A stretch of DNA of 64,000 nucleotides from Patella vulgata (GCF_932274485.2 NC_065886.2:48719501-48783500), one strand, 5' to 3'; numbered from the stretch's first letter, positions 1-54,150 are shown. The notes: generated by a model not told the origin, from the sequence alone. Numbers and translations: made by a program.

Positions 1-1325
1 ATGCCCACATTTTCCAAGAGATAGATGGAGAACAAGCTAAACAAAAAGCGATTTTTCTCAACATCAAGGGCCATAATTCAGGAAGATACAATTAGATCTG
101 TGCGAATATCGACAGGAACCAAGATCTTTGGGTTATAAACATGCATTTCAAGTTTCATTAAAACCGGATCAAAATTGTGACCTCTAGAGGGTCCACAACC
201 TTGATATACCAGATGTTTACACTATTTGCGTAGAGGGGCGGCCAGTTTGTCTGGCAGTTTTCGTCCGATTTTCATGAAATTCGAACTTAACCAACAATAC
301 GGTGTAAATCAGATAATAATTGTGACCTCTAGGGACGACAAGCTAAAAACAGGATTTTTCGTACAATCAGGTGCCATAATTCAGGTAGTTACGAGCCGAC
401 ATGCGCAAATATCGACAGCAACCAAGATCTTTGGGTTATAAACATGCATTTTAAGTTTCATCAAAATAGGATCAAAACTGTGAGCGCTAAAAGATCCACA
501 ACCTTGATATACCAGATGTTTACACTATTTGCGTAGACAGACGGCCATTTTGTCTGGCAGATTTGGTCAGATTTTCATGAAATTCGAACTTAACCAACAA
601 TACGGTGTACGGTTATATATTCACACATTTTTTTAAAATCGGAAAATAACTGTGACGTATAGAGGGACCACAAGCTAAAAACATGATCTTTCGTACAGTC
701 AAGGGCCATAATTCAGAAAGTTATGATCCGATATTTGCAAATATCGAAAGGAACCAAGATCTTTGGGTTATGAACATGTATTACAAGTTTCATCAAAATC
801 AGATCAAAATTCTGAGCTCTAGAGGGTCCACAACCTTGATATACCATAATTTTACACTGTTTCCTCTCAAGGGGTGGCCATTTCGTCTGGCAGTTTTGGT
901 CCGATTTTCACAAAATTCGAACTAGACCATAATTAAGGTGTAATGGTGATATATTCAAATGTTTTTCAAATCGGAATAAAATTGTGACCTCCACAAGCTA
1001 AAAAACATGATTTTACGTACAATCAGGGGCCATAATTCAGGAAGTTACAATTCGATATACGCGAATATCGAAAGGAACCAAGATCTTTGGGTTATAAACT
1101 TACATTTCAAATTTCAACAAAATCAGATAAAAATTGTGACCTCTATAGGGTCCACAAGCTAAAAACGTGATTTTTCGTACAATCAGGGGCCATAATCCAT
1201 GAAGTTAAAGTCCGATACATGCCAATATCGAAAGGAACCGAGATCTTAGGGAGATAAACCAATTTTTTAAGTTTCATTGAAATCTGATAAAAATTGTGAC
1301 CTGTAAGGTTTGCTCAACAACCTTT
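1..1325 (+). repeat. Family A tandem-core element, 5' end present, 3' truncated
   Basis: The window opens on the family A 5' motif TGCCCACATTTTCC. Alternating 160-170 bp monomers follow, each with landmarks such as GGGCCATAATTCAGGAAGTT and TGTGACCTCTAGAGGGTCCA. The array breaks off near 1325 without the usual GGAC microsatellite and hairpin. Confidence 0.85.
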
Positions 1326-1739
1326 GCCTACCTCAATCAGCTGCTGTATGTTATTAATTGTTAAACAATAAGCTTATACATAAAAAAAACCCCAAAAACA
1401 TGGTCAATTCTTACGAAGGGAAATGGCTACAGATAAAAATTATTGTTTTGTGAATAACTATCGAGCTTGTATATTTACGGGATTATCAAATTTAACGTTG
1501 GTAATAATTACTTCGATCATGAACTGTGTAAAGGTTACAATGTAGCTTACAATTAGCTTATATCGAATGGGCTTGTCTCTTTCATGGTCCCAATGCTGTA
1601 CACAAAATTTGAAAGATCTGTTAAAAACTGTAGCCTCTATTGTGTTCACAAGCTAATTGTTGACGGACAGACCAAGGGATGGGATGATGGCATAATATAC
1701 CAAAACACAACAATTGTTGGCCTATAAAAACTTAAATAC

Positions 1740-43441
<41,702 letters not shown>

Positions 43442-43560
43442 TTTGAATGAATTTCGACATTCAACCGGAAATTTAACTAGTACGCATGCCTGGATTAGCG
43501 AAGACTGTCAGTCATTTGGCCACAGATCACTGATGTTTTCCCCATTGACTTTATAAATAA
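43442..43560 (-). promoter_or_regulatory. PPP2R1A: Probable 5' UTR and promoter side of the PR65 gene
   Basis: This stretch lies just upstream of the PR65 start codon on the minus strand. It is short and non-repetitive, between the ATG and a dispersed repeat that begins near 43575. It holds a CCGGAA (ETS-type) hexamer at 43465-43470, a motif common in housekeeping promoters. No TATA box is obvious. The transcription start cannot be placed from sequence alone. Confidence 0.3.
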
Positions 43561-43574
43561 TGTTAATTCTCGTC

Positions 43575-43870
43575 TCTTAGACCGGCTCTAACTTTTTCCC
43601 AAATTTTCGTTGGGTAGAACACTTTCGACCATAGATGAAACAACATGTGGCAACCTCTTGCCCAAAAGCACGTATAAGGTTCACCATGGGAAACTTGAGA
43701 TACACAATCTGGAAGTAGAGACAATTAAACATGCAATTTTGGACTCTACATTTCAACCTAACCAACCTCTCAACTCTTGTATCCTTCCGCCTCAAAATCA
43801 TGAATATTCACCAAAACCTGGCAGAAAATATATTTTCAAACCCTTTTCTTCGATTCTACACCAAAAAGTC
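43575..43870. repeat. Unclassified dispersed repeat (copy of 2620-2945)
   Basis: It shares CCCAAATTTTCGTTGGGTAG and TGTATCCTTCCGCCTCAAAA with the intron 5 copy. The open frame at 43610-44020 overlaps it and is not supported as a gene. Confidence 0.5.
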
Positions 43871-44190
43871 AACAAAAATCGCCATGAAAAAGGGGGGGGA
43901 AAAGGAAAAAGGAGAGAAAGACTAAAAATAACTTTCGCCCTACATTCATGTGCTGTGTCCTATATACAGCAAACTGTCCTGTACGAAAGACCGGCAATGA
44001 CTTTATTTAAGAAGGGTTGAAGATTATAAGTTATGATAGCCTTTCTATAACATCCTGCCCTTCATAGAAAATATAATACAAACGATGTAGCTAATAAATT
44101 AAACAACACATCACAATAATTTACAACAGAGGAAAGAAAATATATACAAATCAATTAAAAGATTAATTTAAGTAAGTAAGTACATGTATA

Positions 44191-45712
44191 CTGGGCCCCA
44201 AAGAAAACGCATCACTTAGTTTTTCGTATAACAAAATGATCCTGTAAACATATCTTATTTATTTTGCTTCTTATTGTGAACAAATTCAAATGGGAACACA
44301 TCAATAACAACACATTTGTACACTTATGGATGTTTAATCTGTAATCAACGGTACAAAGTCAGAGGGGTCAAAGCCAAAAGTACGACACAGATGTCAGTAG
44401 TGCGTGTGTCCTCCACGGGCTCTTACGCACGCTGTGCAGCGACGTCGCATGGAATTTACCAATGTTTGAAAGAGGGCCTTGGGCAAATTGTTCCATTCTT
44501 GGACAAGAGCAGCTTCTTAAGCAGCAATGATGTGCATCTGTGGTCTCCGATACAGACGGCGTCCAATCTCATCCCAGACATGTTCTATCGGTGCCATGTC
44601 CGGAGACATGGATGGCCAGTCCAAGACATTGATGTTGTTAGCAGCCAGGTAGTCCATACTAAAACGGGCGATATGCATTATCCTGTTGGAAGTGCTGAAG
44701 TTGTGGGTGCGCTCGTAACATCGGAACAACAATTGGTTGCAAGACATCATCGCGGTAGGCTAAAGCATTAACGCGACCCCTGCAAATGTGTAGGGCGGTA
44801 CGGTGATGAAATGTGAAGCCTCCCCACACCATTACACTTCCCCCACTCCATCGATTCGTTGCGAAGACGCAGTAGTCTGCAAGACGTTCCCCAAGACGTC
44901 TCCACACACGTTGACGGCCATCAGCGTGATAAAGATGAAAGCGACTCTCATCACTGAAGAGCACACTTTGCCAGTCTACTTTTCTCCATGTCTGATGTCA
45001 TTGAGCCCATATCAAACGCCGCTGACGGTGATGATCCCTGAGGATAGCTCCAACGTAAGGTCGTCGTGCACGGAGTTCTACTTCTCTTAGACGACGTCTT
45101 ACGGTGTTGGCACATGGCACTTACTGGTCCTTGTCTTCCGACGACTGCTGCACCAGTTCGAGTCGCTGGGCGGAATCTGTCACGCAGATGAGTGACCCGG
45201 ATGTAGCGGTCCTGAGCCTGGATTGTAACGCGTTGTGGTCCAGGACGTTGAAGGTCACGTGTTGATCCAGTAACTCGAACACGTTCCACCAACCTTACAA
45301 TAGTGGACTGGTGACAATTGAAGTGACTGGCAATAGCACTTGTAGACATGCCAGCCCTGGACATTCCCATGGCTTCATTCCGTTGATTTTCAGTAAGTCT
45401 CGGCATCTCTAGCTCGATTCCTTCACACGTCCAATAACAAATTACGACAGATTGACGTTTCACAGTTCATGTACTGCACATTAAGTTGAAAACATGCTTT
45501 TAAAGGGCTCACACATAATGCTGCACGTGAATATTGGGTTTTTCATGTGCATCTCGTGCAATTTTTTGTGTGCACACGGGCCGATATTTTTTGCGTTTGG
45601 GAGCATTGTGTGAAACAATAGTTCATAGTATTGCATAATATTATACATACAAAACCACCTAGTAATAAAATATTTGGGAAAAAAAGTGATGCGTTTTCCA
45701 TGGCGCTACGGG
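44191..45712 (-). mobile_element. Tc1-like DNA transposon, copy 2
   Basis: The left end is CTGGGCCCCAAAGAAAACGC followed by ATCACTT. The right end has the mirrored GTGATGCGTTTTCCATGGCG near 45689-45708. The outermost bases are diverged, so its exact limits are approximate. It keeps three internal segments missing from copy 1, and is closer to full length. Confidence 0.88.
44394..45406 (-). pseudogene. Tc1-like transposase remnant, copy 2
   Basis: It starts MPRLTENQRNEAMGMSRAGM at 45406 and shows the helix-turn-helix, VLFSDESRFHLYHADGRQRV, VWGGFTFHHRT, HFQQDNA and the third catalytic block MSPDMAPIEHVWDEIG. The DDE-type triad parts are present, but frame shifts split it (a loss after FQQDNA, among others). 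A near-identical remnant in copy 1 shows both derive from one recent family. Confidence 0.9.
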
Positions 45713-46039
45713 TCTACAATGGTGTGGGAATCAGTATAGAAATGGGATATCAGTACTACAATGGTAGAACTACTAGTAGGCCTACACTAACTAGAAATTG
45801 GATACGTAAGACCAACGCAGTAACGGGCGACGATCATTATATCATCATTCATTATCAAAGTCAATATTCGTCTAAATAAAAGATAGATAGTTTTCGCAGA
45901 TTAGGATGTATTTATTATCTTCCGACATGTATAAACAATAAAAAGAATGGAAAACGGATTAATAAATGATGCAGCCAGCTTTTATAAGCGTACGTAATAG
46001 TTGCTACACTATAGGCCTATAGGCTAAAAGCTAATGTTT

Positions 46040-46640
46040 TGGGTCAACCAAATTAATCGCACATTTATTTTTTTCAAAAGTATCAAGCAATCAAACTGAT
46101 TATCAACTATACACAAAGTGTCATCACTCTCTATCAGATAGAATCAAAGTTATCTTGTCCGAAAGCATTGACCAATGGCATTACTTAGTTCTGCTTAGTA
46201 GCTCGAAATATTAATCACTGAACTCAGTCAAGACATTTCACCTAATGAACACTGCATCTACATCAAGTTTAAACATTCTACCTCAATTAAAAGCAGAGTT
46301 GTTATGTTCCAAAGTCTTGACCAATCAAATTGCTTATCACTCCTTGGCCTAAGCAGAAAATTCTCGTCATCGAACTTAGTAAAGGTAATGGTATAATGAA
46401 TCTATACTCGAAGAAGTTTCATCACTCTCGCTTAATTATAACCAAAGTTATCGTGCCCCAAAGCATCAGTCATTCAGATTGCTTATCTCTGCTTACCTTA
46501 AGCAGACAATGCTTATAATCGAACTCCATCAAGGCACCAAGTTTGAACACCCTACTTCAATTAGAAGGAGAGTTATTGTGTTCCAAAGTCTCGACCAATC
46601 AAATTGTTTATCGCTCTGCTTACCCTTAGTCAAGGTATTG
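46040..46640 (+). repeat. Family C tandem array, truncated
   Basis: Units share CACATTTATTTTTTTCAAAA, TATCGTGCCCCAAAGCATCA-like and CTTATCTCTGCTTAC words with the complete element at 61899-63203. Neither terminal motif is seen. Confidence 0.8.
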
Positions 46641-46915
46641 GTGTTCTGGATGATATAGAGACTACGTTTCAAAATAAACAAAATAGACATAAAACCGTTC
46701 TTTTCCGGAGTGCCTGTGTATTTTATTACTTATATAATTTGTCAATTTTAGTTTTTTCTATTCTACAAACTGAGTTTGTAAAGCGCCACTGAGCAACTCT
46801 AGTTTTTGGATATTCAGCTGAACATAAATGATAAATTATAATGTTGACGGTCATTGTAGGGGACAACACTGGTGTATAATTTTGCAGGATCAGTCCATGA
46901 TTATTCTCATCTGTA

Positions 46916-48025
46916 TTCAGTAGCATAGGCGTACGAGCCAGGGGGGCGGGGGGGGGGGCAGCTGCCCCCCTAACTTTCGGGCAAGCTGACTTTTCGGGCA
47001 GAAGGGTAAAGTGAAAAAAATTTTTTATTTCATCTACTTGGCAAAATAAAGTGCCCGAGATCTAATAAAACACTAATTTTACGGGCTGGAATAGCAGTAA
47101 AACGCGTTTGCGGCCGTCAAATATTCCAAAATTTTCTTCGGGGGTCCATATAAGGTCAGTTCTGCTTCTTCACCTCTCGAAGAAAACTGGCGCCGTTGTC
47201 TGTAAACCTGAAATTTTTTCGGGCATTTCTAGTTTTTCTTCCCTGTCATTGAGCCCTAATAAAACACTAATTTTACTTTTCTTTTAATTGAATACCACAA
47301 ATTTGTACTGATTTGACTATGAATTAAAACATTTTTTCTGGAGCCACTCTACTTTGTGCGACATTTTTCGAGCATCGATTATTATTTGTGAATGCAGCTG
47401 CAACAGTCTGATTGGATGGTTGGAATTTAGAATGGGATTTCGATTACAAAACCATTGACTACTTTTGGAGTTGCTTACACGAGCTAGAATAGCCGAAAAC
47501 GCATTTGCGGTGGTTAGATTTTCAAAATGTTCTCCGGGAGGGTGAGGCCCCGAGGGTGAGGCTCCCCATACCCCGCGACGATTGATTGGTTGTTTGAAAT
47601 TCGGGTCAGCCAGGTAGGCTATATTGGACCAAATTGAAGTTGCTGTATTCAGAGACTGGAATAGCAGGAAAACGCGTATGCGGCTGTTAAATTTTCAAAA
47701 TTTTCTCCTAACGGTCCCGTCTCAGTGGACTGTAAACGATTGATCTTTTGATTGGAATTCGAGTCAGCCATCTTAATTAGGCTATATTAGATCACTTTGA
47801 AGTTGCTTTGTTGACGGGCCGAAATAGCAGGAAATTATGTTTGCAGCCGTCAAATATTCACGAATTTTCTTGGGGGGGAGGGGGGGGGATACAATACAAG
47901 GGGAGCTCTGCTTCTTCGCCTCTCGAGGAAGATCTGCGCCGCTGTCTGTACACCCGAAATTTTTTCGGGCATTTCGGGTTCTGCCCCCCTAACTGTAATC
48001 GAGCCCGTACGCCTTTGTTCAGTAG
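46916..48025. mobile_element. hAT-like element (46924-48017) with perfect 8-bp target duplication
   Basis: TTCAGTAG lies at 46916-46923 and 48018-48025. The ends are CATAGGCGTACGAGCC and, on the minus strand, CAAAGGCGTACGGGCTC. The interior has about four degenerate copies of a unit containing GAATAGCAGGAAAACGCGT and TTCAAAATTTTCT. A 3' unit nearly repeats the 5' unit (CTGCTTCTTCACCTCTCGA). It is non-coding, with G-rich runs just inside both ends. Confidence 0.92.
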
Positions 48026-49840
48026 TTAGTAGAAGGAACATGTATAAATGTATGGGCTGGCATGGCAAGCTTGCAAATCAGCAGAATACAACCAAAGCAG
48101 CGCCTTTTCACCAATGACCAACGATTATCTTCAAATGACCACTGACCATCACCATTACTGCTATATGTTTCGTTATCTGAACGTGTCTCATGCCAAATAT
48201 GTGATTTTGGTTAATAATCATAACATTTTTGTGACAAAATCGTACTTTAACAATCGCTTGGTAGCCGAAGAGAATCGGGTTATAAATCGTGTGTAGTTTT
48301 GCAGGGATGAGACCACGGTTATTAAGATCTGTATTAAACAGCATGATATATTTATTGTCCACATGCACCTTTAAAAAGAACCACGAGAAGAAACATTTAG
48401 AAGTTTTTATGGATAGACATACAACTCTGGCGGTGTCCAAGTTCAGATTGGGAAGATGGCATATAAATCACAACAGGATGTACAGTATGGCACTCCAGTA
48501 TAATGCTGACTGCACATGCCAACCACCTACATATACCTAGGTTCGAGCAGAAGTGTATTCTCTGACCCGCCTTCCTATGTCCTCAGTTTTGGTGCCACCG
48601 TCAAAGGTCATTTATGTGGTGTTGTTTTTGGCCTATGTCATCTTCTCTTCTCATTTAGGGATTTCAATATGGAATGTATGATAGTAGCCTCCTGATTTTC
48701 AATGCCTCTCCATGAACACTTCCAAATTGTACTGTACGATGATCGGCTCCTAAATACAGCTGGGAATACGCGCGGTCCGATTCCTAAAATATTTTTGTCC
48801 AAAATAACCTATATAATTGGCACGAGGAACGTTCAAGCCACCCACAGCGGCCCGATGATTCGTTTTAACGCGATGAAAGTACTAGCCAAAAATTGAATTT
48901 TAATGGGTTTTTTCTCAAATATGAACATTCCATCCATTGTTAATTTGAAAGATCAATTGGCCAATCAATTTTGGCAGATGACATTGTGCGGATCAGGGGC
49001 GGATCGGTCGGACATAAAATGAAAAAAATAATTTTGTCCAATTCGTCTAAAAAACCTTTTTCTGTTGAACATTATATGGGGGGGGGGAGTATTGGACCGG
49101 CGATGTGGCCGGTGGCTTTAAAGGGCCGCCACGCCATTACTGGAGTCTGGAATGGGCTGGTATAATAGACTTTTAGGGCCGGGTGTGCTTGGTGCGGGCC
49201 GGAATTCGGAATCCTGCAATTGAGATTCCGAATTTCATCCGAAAATGTCATCGGATTCACCCGACGCTGTCGCCCGCTAATTTACTAATTATTAAGTCAC
49301 CTGCACCCTGTTTGTGGGGATACGCCAGAAAACGTCTGCCGATGGTTCGTAACTCCAAAACAATATTCAATTTTAAGGCCTCAGCAAAATTTGATGATTG
49401 CTGGTCTGCTGGCTGAATATGAGTGCGAAACGATTTCCTGAGGCTGGTGTTAAACAATCCTTGACATTTTTATTAATTCGTTATTTTCAGACATGAAATT
49501 ACAGAATTGGGATGTTGGGAATGGTCTCAAATTGCGGGAAATGGCCTCCCATTTCCGAAAATTCAAAAATGAATTGTGTCCCGTACACCTATACATGTCC
49601 GCTCCCACCCCGTCAACTGGTTAATCAAATGGTCAAAATTTTCCCAACTAGTCCCATTTTTTAACCAGTTAAATTCTCTTGACTCTTGACTCTTGACGAT
49701 ACAATGATAATACGTTAATTAATAATATGACGATATGATAATTTCACAGGTTGATGGTTGTAAATTACTTGTAGGTTGGGGTTTTGGCCTAAATTAATCG
49801 ATTTATGAGATATATTATTTGACAGATAATAATCAGATAT
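48026..49840. other. Intergenic sequence, no supported genes
   Basis: TAGTTTTGCAGGGATGAGAC at 48294 resembles the left flank of the hAT-like element near 46876, so an old duplication may be present. A hairpin (GGAATTCGGAATC / GATTCCGAATTTC) lies at 49199-49241. A plus-strand frame at 48289-48540 (83 codons) is unrecognised and I do not call it. Confidence 0.35.
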
Positions 49841-49842
49841 CA

Positions 49843-50110
49843 ATCAATCAATCAATCAACACAGAATTTGTATAGCGCAAACAATCGCATATTTGGGGTT
49901 CATTTTTCAAAATTTTTCCGTGGAAGAGCAACCCGGACACCCCGCCCTGGCTCCGCGGTTAGTAAAAGGGGCCGCTCCGACACGGGAGCCCGGGCCGGTT
50001 CCCTGGTGCTGATGGGCACGCGAACCCATACCAATCCTATGCTTGCTGTGTAGTCACCTTGCCGACTACGACTCAATATCACTGGATCATCTACAATACC
50101 CTGGATCATC
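49843..50110 (-). mobile_element. Probable SINE with a TGATTGATT tail
   Basis: On the minus strand GGGTTCGCGTGCCC is a B-box-like match. The body is unusually GC-rich, and the 3' end reads TTTGCGCTATACAAATTCTG then TGATTGATTGATTGATTGAT, the tail style of CR1/L2-type LINEs. The head (A-box region around GTAGTCGGCAAGGTGACTAC) is less certain. Confidence 0.5.
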
Positions 50111-51015
50111 TACAATACCCTCGCCCTGAAAACCTGTTACAGGAGCGAACATGTACATATCTCAAAAACACTTCAAGTCTTCAAGTCACGGGCAAAGTAA
50201 CACATGTAATGCTTCTCTACTACTAGTGAGTGATCACGGTTCGATTTTCTGGTTCTCTATAGAACAGTTCCAGCGAAGAGAACGTATTGGAGATGCTGCT
50301 GCGAATCTCCCGCAGCTATTAACAGTGTAGTGATCATTTACCTGAGAGGTGAAATATGCTTACTCGGAATCTGTATCATACTTCACGTTACATTACTATA
50401 TCACATTCATATAAGATTTATTAATTGTAAATTGCACTGTACCTTCATGAAACCTGTCCCATGGTACGTCAAAAGTGGTTTAACATATGCGTTTTAGATC
50501 GTAAGGTCTATCACTGAGTTAAGTGACGTGGTTTCCATCCTAACCTAGCCTTGTACGTAACATGGTGTAGTGTTGTCTGTCCAACCTCGTGGATGTTCTC
50601 TTTTTGGGCAAGCAAATTATTGAAATAAAATTGTAACATGTTAGTCCCCAAATGACCTAGTTTGTGTTAAATGGACCTTAAACCACAAGTCAAAATCATC
50701 CTTGCCAATAACTGAATGGAATATATTATTTTTGTAAAGATATGCAGACATATGTGTCACCATATATGTTAATGATCTAGTTTGTGTCCAGTTCAAATCA
50801 TCCTTGCTTAGTACTAAATGGAATGTATTAAAATTGTACAGATGTCCACTGTTACACTATAGGTTCTTAAGTTCTTGATGACAACACTGGTATAACTTCA
50901 AAAAATATTTTTATTATTCTTCCAACCATATAATGTACAAGACTCCTTAGTTAATGTTTCCTTAGTTGATGACTTCTTAGTTAGCTTGTCTTGAGGGAAC
51001 CCTGGTGCTCTGGCG
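50111..51015. other. Intergenic sequence, nothing recognised
   Basis: A short diverged direct repeat (TAGTTTGTGTTAAATGGACC / TAGTTTGTGTCCAGTTCAAA near 50660 and 50775) is the only structure seen. Confidence 0.4.
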
Positions 51016-51173
51016 AGGGCCCTGTTTCTCAAAATCTTAACTAAAGATAAAATCCAAATTTTAGTAGATACTTCAATTTCTATTGGCTAACCACTAAAAT
51101 CAATCCAACATTATCCAATCAAATTACTAAAATTTGGATTTTATCTTAGTTACAATTTCGTGAAACAGGCCCC
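51016..51173. mobile_element. Palindromic MITE, 158 bp
   Basis: GGGCCCTGTTTCTCAAAATC and GATAAAATCCAAATTTTAGT on the left are mirrored by ACTAAAATTTGGATTTTATC and GTGAAACAGGCCCC on the right. The whole element folds back on itself. Non-coding. Confidence 0.85.
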
Positions 51174-51511
51174 TCATGTTCTGGTCTTCTTAACTTGGGA
51201 CCTTGCCCCCAACTTAACTTACTGACTCTCTAACTATCGTCCTGATCCCTTCTTTTCAACCCTTAGGCCCTTGTCAGATGTCCAGACCAAAAGTCTGCCC
51301 CCACGCTCACGCAGGGTGGCCTACTTGGATAGTCTGCATTCGAGGATTGGCCATGCTCTGATTAGCGAGAGCGTTAGCCAATCGGCTACCTACAAGTGTT
51401 GGGGTGTGACCATACTGACAAGGATGTTGCAAGATATGTTGACTTAGTATTCTTGAAGAATTTAAATAACTTTGTTCTTCTCTCTATATAAAGTGGAATT
51501 ATACAAAATGC

Positions 51512-51775
51512 ATGAAATGAAAGGGGGTTTAACATCCTACTGTTCTGCTTCGACTTGGCTAATGCAAACAAGCAAGCATACGCCATACAGTGCGCTATGA
51601 GAAAAACTTTACCTGCACAGGAGCGCTCTTACCTACTTTTATATCAAATTCCAACTGCCAAGGCTCTTTTACGTGCACACCAATGTCCCATCCCAACAAC
51701 AACTATACATTGTCCCTTGACAGGCACTCTGTCCTGCACAACCGACACCGGGATCGAACATAGGACCTCCCTGTT
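51512..51775 (-). mobile_element. SINE, partial and diverged copy
   Basis: Same family as 5781-6161, with the tail GGATGTTAAACCCCCTTTCA, the body word CATACGCCATACAGTGCGCT and a B-box region TGTTCGATCCCGG. The A-box end is lost. Confidence 0.8.
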
Positions 51776-51907
51776 TATATAAACAGCTTTGGTCAATATT
51801 TCCTCTTTCTTTCTTTTAGATATAAGCTCCTTTTCCATCCTGAAATAGAATTTCGTACTTCTTCTCAGTATATTTCTGCCCATTTCGACCAAATTGTATC
51901 CTTTAGT

Positions 51908-52009
51908 TCATTTTCGGTAAGCGCTTTCTTCATAAACCTTTTCAAAGAGACTGTTCCAGATGAAGTAATCCAATGGATTCTGGTTCTGGGACCGTGACGG
52001 GCAGTAATC
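51908..52009 (-). pseudogene. mariner/Tc1-type transposase C-terminal fragment
   Basis: The minus strand reads DYCPSRSQNQNPLDYFIWNS and then LFEKVYEESAYRK before a stop. This matches the block around the third catalytic residue of mariner-type transposases (usual form SPDLNPLDYFLW). Only this 34-residue piece is seen, next to the left arm of the inverted pair at 52017-52505. Confidence 0.6.
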
Positions 52010-52193
52010 TATTTTTTTTATAGAATCTGGTGGCGTTTTCGAGATATATGGGGGTCCAATGTCTACAATCATTTATGTCATTATTTTGACATAAATGATT
52101 ATCATGTTATATATTAATAAAACATAAATTTCTAGTACTGTCCATCTATTCTCTAAAGAAGTGTGTATGATGCCCCTGGACAACCGTTTTCAT

Positions 52194-52422
52194 TTGGGCG
52201 CTATTGCACTTTCGTACCTCTACCAGTTCCTGTGGTCGTAGGAACTTGAAATTATTAGAGGAATCGATCAATAACTTTTTATTTTACCGACCTTTTAATT
52301 TCTAACGAGAGAGAACTTTATCTGTGTGTGGTCATTGCTAGCCCCCCTTAACATCCTCTGAAAATTTCAAGTGCCTACGACCACGGGAACTGGTAGAGGT
52401 ACGAAAGTGCAATAGCGCCTTG
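52194..52422. mobile_element. MITE, 223 bp, 3-bp target duplication TTG
   Basis: GGCGCTATTGCACTTTCGTA on the left is mirrored by TACGAAAGTGCAATAGCGCC on the right, and the match continues for over 40 bp. TTG flanks both ends (52194-52196, 52420-52422). A 3-bp duplication fits the PIF/Harbinger superfamily, although its usual target is TWA. Confidence 0.88.
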
Positions 52423-52650
52423 ATTTGTGGCGAAGTGCTGTTTGCGTGTGAGGAGGGCGGGGGGTAAAATTGGCGGGAAATGAGCTCACGTCGATTTAAA
52501 TGATGAAACATCTGTAAATATGTTTATAAGATTCCCAGTGTGTGGGGTTAGGCGCCGGGTGGGTGCCCGAAGGGGGAGGGGGCAACATGTGTTTTTGTGG
52601 ACAGAAATCGTTTGGTTCAAAATTGACCTTACAAGTTTAAAAGTGGTTTC

Positions 52651-53910
52651 TCGTTAGCCTTTTCGTTCCGTACCTATTTCGTCATTCAATATATTGAAAT
52701 ATAAAGGTACTTCTCAAGAGATCTGGAAATGTAAATAAAAAACACAGTAAATCAGAGACATGTTTAGATATTAGTTCATTCTTAGACTTCATCAGAAGAT
52801 TCAAAATCAGGGGTCATAATATGAGCGGGATAAATATCTTCTTGCTGACCAACAGCTCGCATATATCCTTTGCATATGCTTCAGATACCAATTCACATTA
52901 TAAATCTTCATTTCAGCCATGCAGCAAAAGGCCACTACGGCAAGGTGGTAATAAAGAAAGGTCTGTTATTTTTTTCACGCCGAAAATCTTTCTTCTAGTG
53001 TCATCTACTGATGTATGTCGCCGATATTGTCAACCTTTGACCGTTTCATTATGGACCAGAATGTGTATATTTGGATCATTGTTTGCGAGGAGAATGATTG
53101 GGATGTCTATTTCGCCCAAGCAAGAACGCAAAATACAATTTGTTTCAGCGCCTCCATTAATTTGCAATGTGAAGAGGAGTAGTTAAGCTATTTTGGTGTC
53201 CTCATGGTTTGTTGTCAGTTCTAGGATATTCTTGACACTTTCAATAATAATCTTGATATATTTTTTTTATCTAATCAAGATTAGTATTGAAGTGTCAAGA
53301 ATATCTTGGCCTACATGCTTTCAGTGGTAATGACTATCTGTCTTTCTTTTTCCAACTTTTTAACAATTTTAAACAGCTGGGACAGACAAATGATGTTTCT
53401 GGTGACGTAATTGCTGGTTTAGAAACAAATATTTGTACCATGTACGCCGAAAGGTGACTTACGTCAGCAGATGACACAAGAAGAAAGATTTTCTGGAGGA
53501 ATTTTAATTGTGATGAAAAATATCAAACCTTTCTTTCTTTATTACCATCTTGCCTGAGTAGTCTTTTGCTGCACATTAAACGCAACAATATGGAGACAGG
53601 CTGCAAAACCAATGATTGAACAAGATGATTCTGCGATACAAGGCTGGAATGAAGATTTACAATGTGAATGGGTATCTGAAGCATATCCAAAGGATATATG
53701 CGAGCTGTTGATTAGCCATCCAGAAGATATTTATCCCGCTCCTATTATAAACTTTGATTTTGAATCTTCTGATGAAGATTAAGAATAAACTAATATCTAA
53801 ACATGTCTCTGATTTACTGTGTTTTTATGTACATTTCCAGATCTCTTGAAAAGTACAATTATAATTTAATATTTGGAATAACGAAATTCGTACTGAACGA
53901 AAAAGCAAAC
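52651..53910. mobile_element. Fold-back element with 370-460 bp inverted arms and a central hairpin
   Basis: Left arm 52651-53024 is the inverse of 53451-53910 (shared words: CAAGAGATCTGGAAATGTA, CAGTAAATCAGAGACATGTT, AGCTCGCATATATCCTTTG). The centre has a separate hairpin, GATATTCTTGACACTTTCAA against its inverse at 53285-53305. The left arm lacks about 70 bp present in the right arm. Each arm carries a version of the same protein tail reading outward. Confidence 0.88.
53558..53782 (+). pseudogene. C-terminal tail of an unidentified element protein
   Basis: A 74-codon open stretch ends IWRQAAKPMIEQDDSAIQGW, NEDLQCEWVSEAYPKDICEL, LISHPEDIYPAPIINFDFES and SDED, then TAA. The acidic end and steady composition look coding. 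A decayed mirror copy lies on the minus strand in the left arm (52783 upward to about 52930). It is probably the 3' end of the transposase of the parent element; I cannot name the family. Confidence 0.5.
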
Positions 53911-54150
53911 CGGTTAAAATACAAATGTATATTTCGTTTGGTTTTTCTTATACTTTCGATGGCCTACATTACATGAAGATCTGATCAGTTGTACTGGGAG
54001 GTCGCGTCAGGAGTCATACGAGCGACTTTTGACCCTATGACGTCAGACATTGATTAATCAATCAGCGTTGACGTTTCTGGAGGTTTACCCAGTTCCGTGC
54101 AGAGCACTCCAAGAACTCGCCGTAACAGACCGCTTCATTGGCTAATTTTG
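53908..54150. mobile_element. Truncated copy of the 4096-4464 MITE
   Basis: GGTTAAAATACAAATGTATA, TACTTTCGATGGCCTACATT, GACCCTATGACGTCAGACAT and AACAGACCGCTTCATTGGCT match the inverse of the intron 4 MITE. Its right end is lost before the LINE. Confidence 0.8.

Noticed and set aside
43610-44020. 136-codon plus-strand frame upstream of PR65
   Set aside because: It overlaps a dispersed repeat also present at 2620-2945 where the frame is not kept, and it shows no domain.
46924-48017. G-rich runs as a regulatory G-quadruplex island
   Set aside because: The runs lie just inside the ends of a hAT-like element and are explained as part of it; no gene start is nearby.
48990-49612. Candidate hAT-like element starting CAGGGGCGGATC
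   Set aside because: The right end is only loosely similar and there are no matching target duplications.
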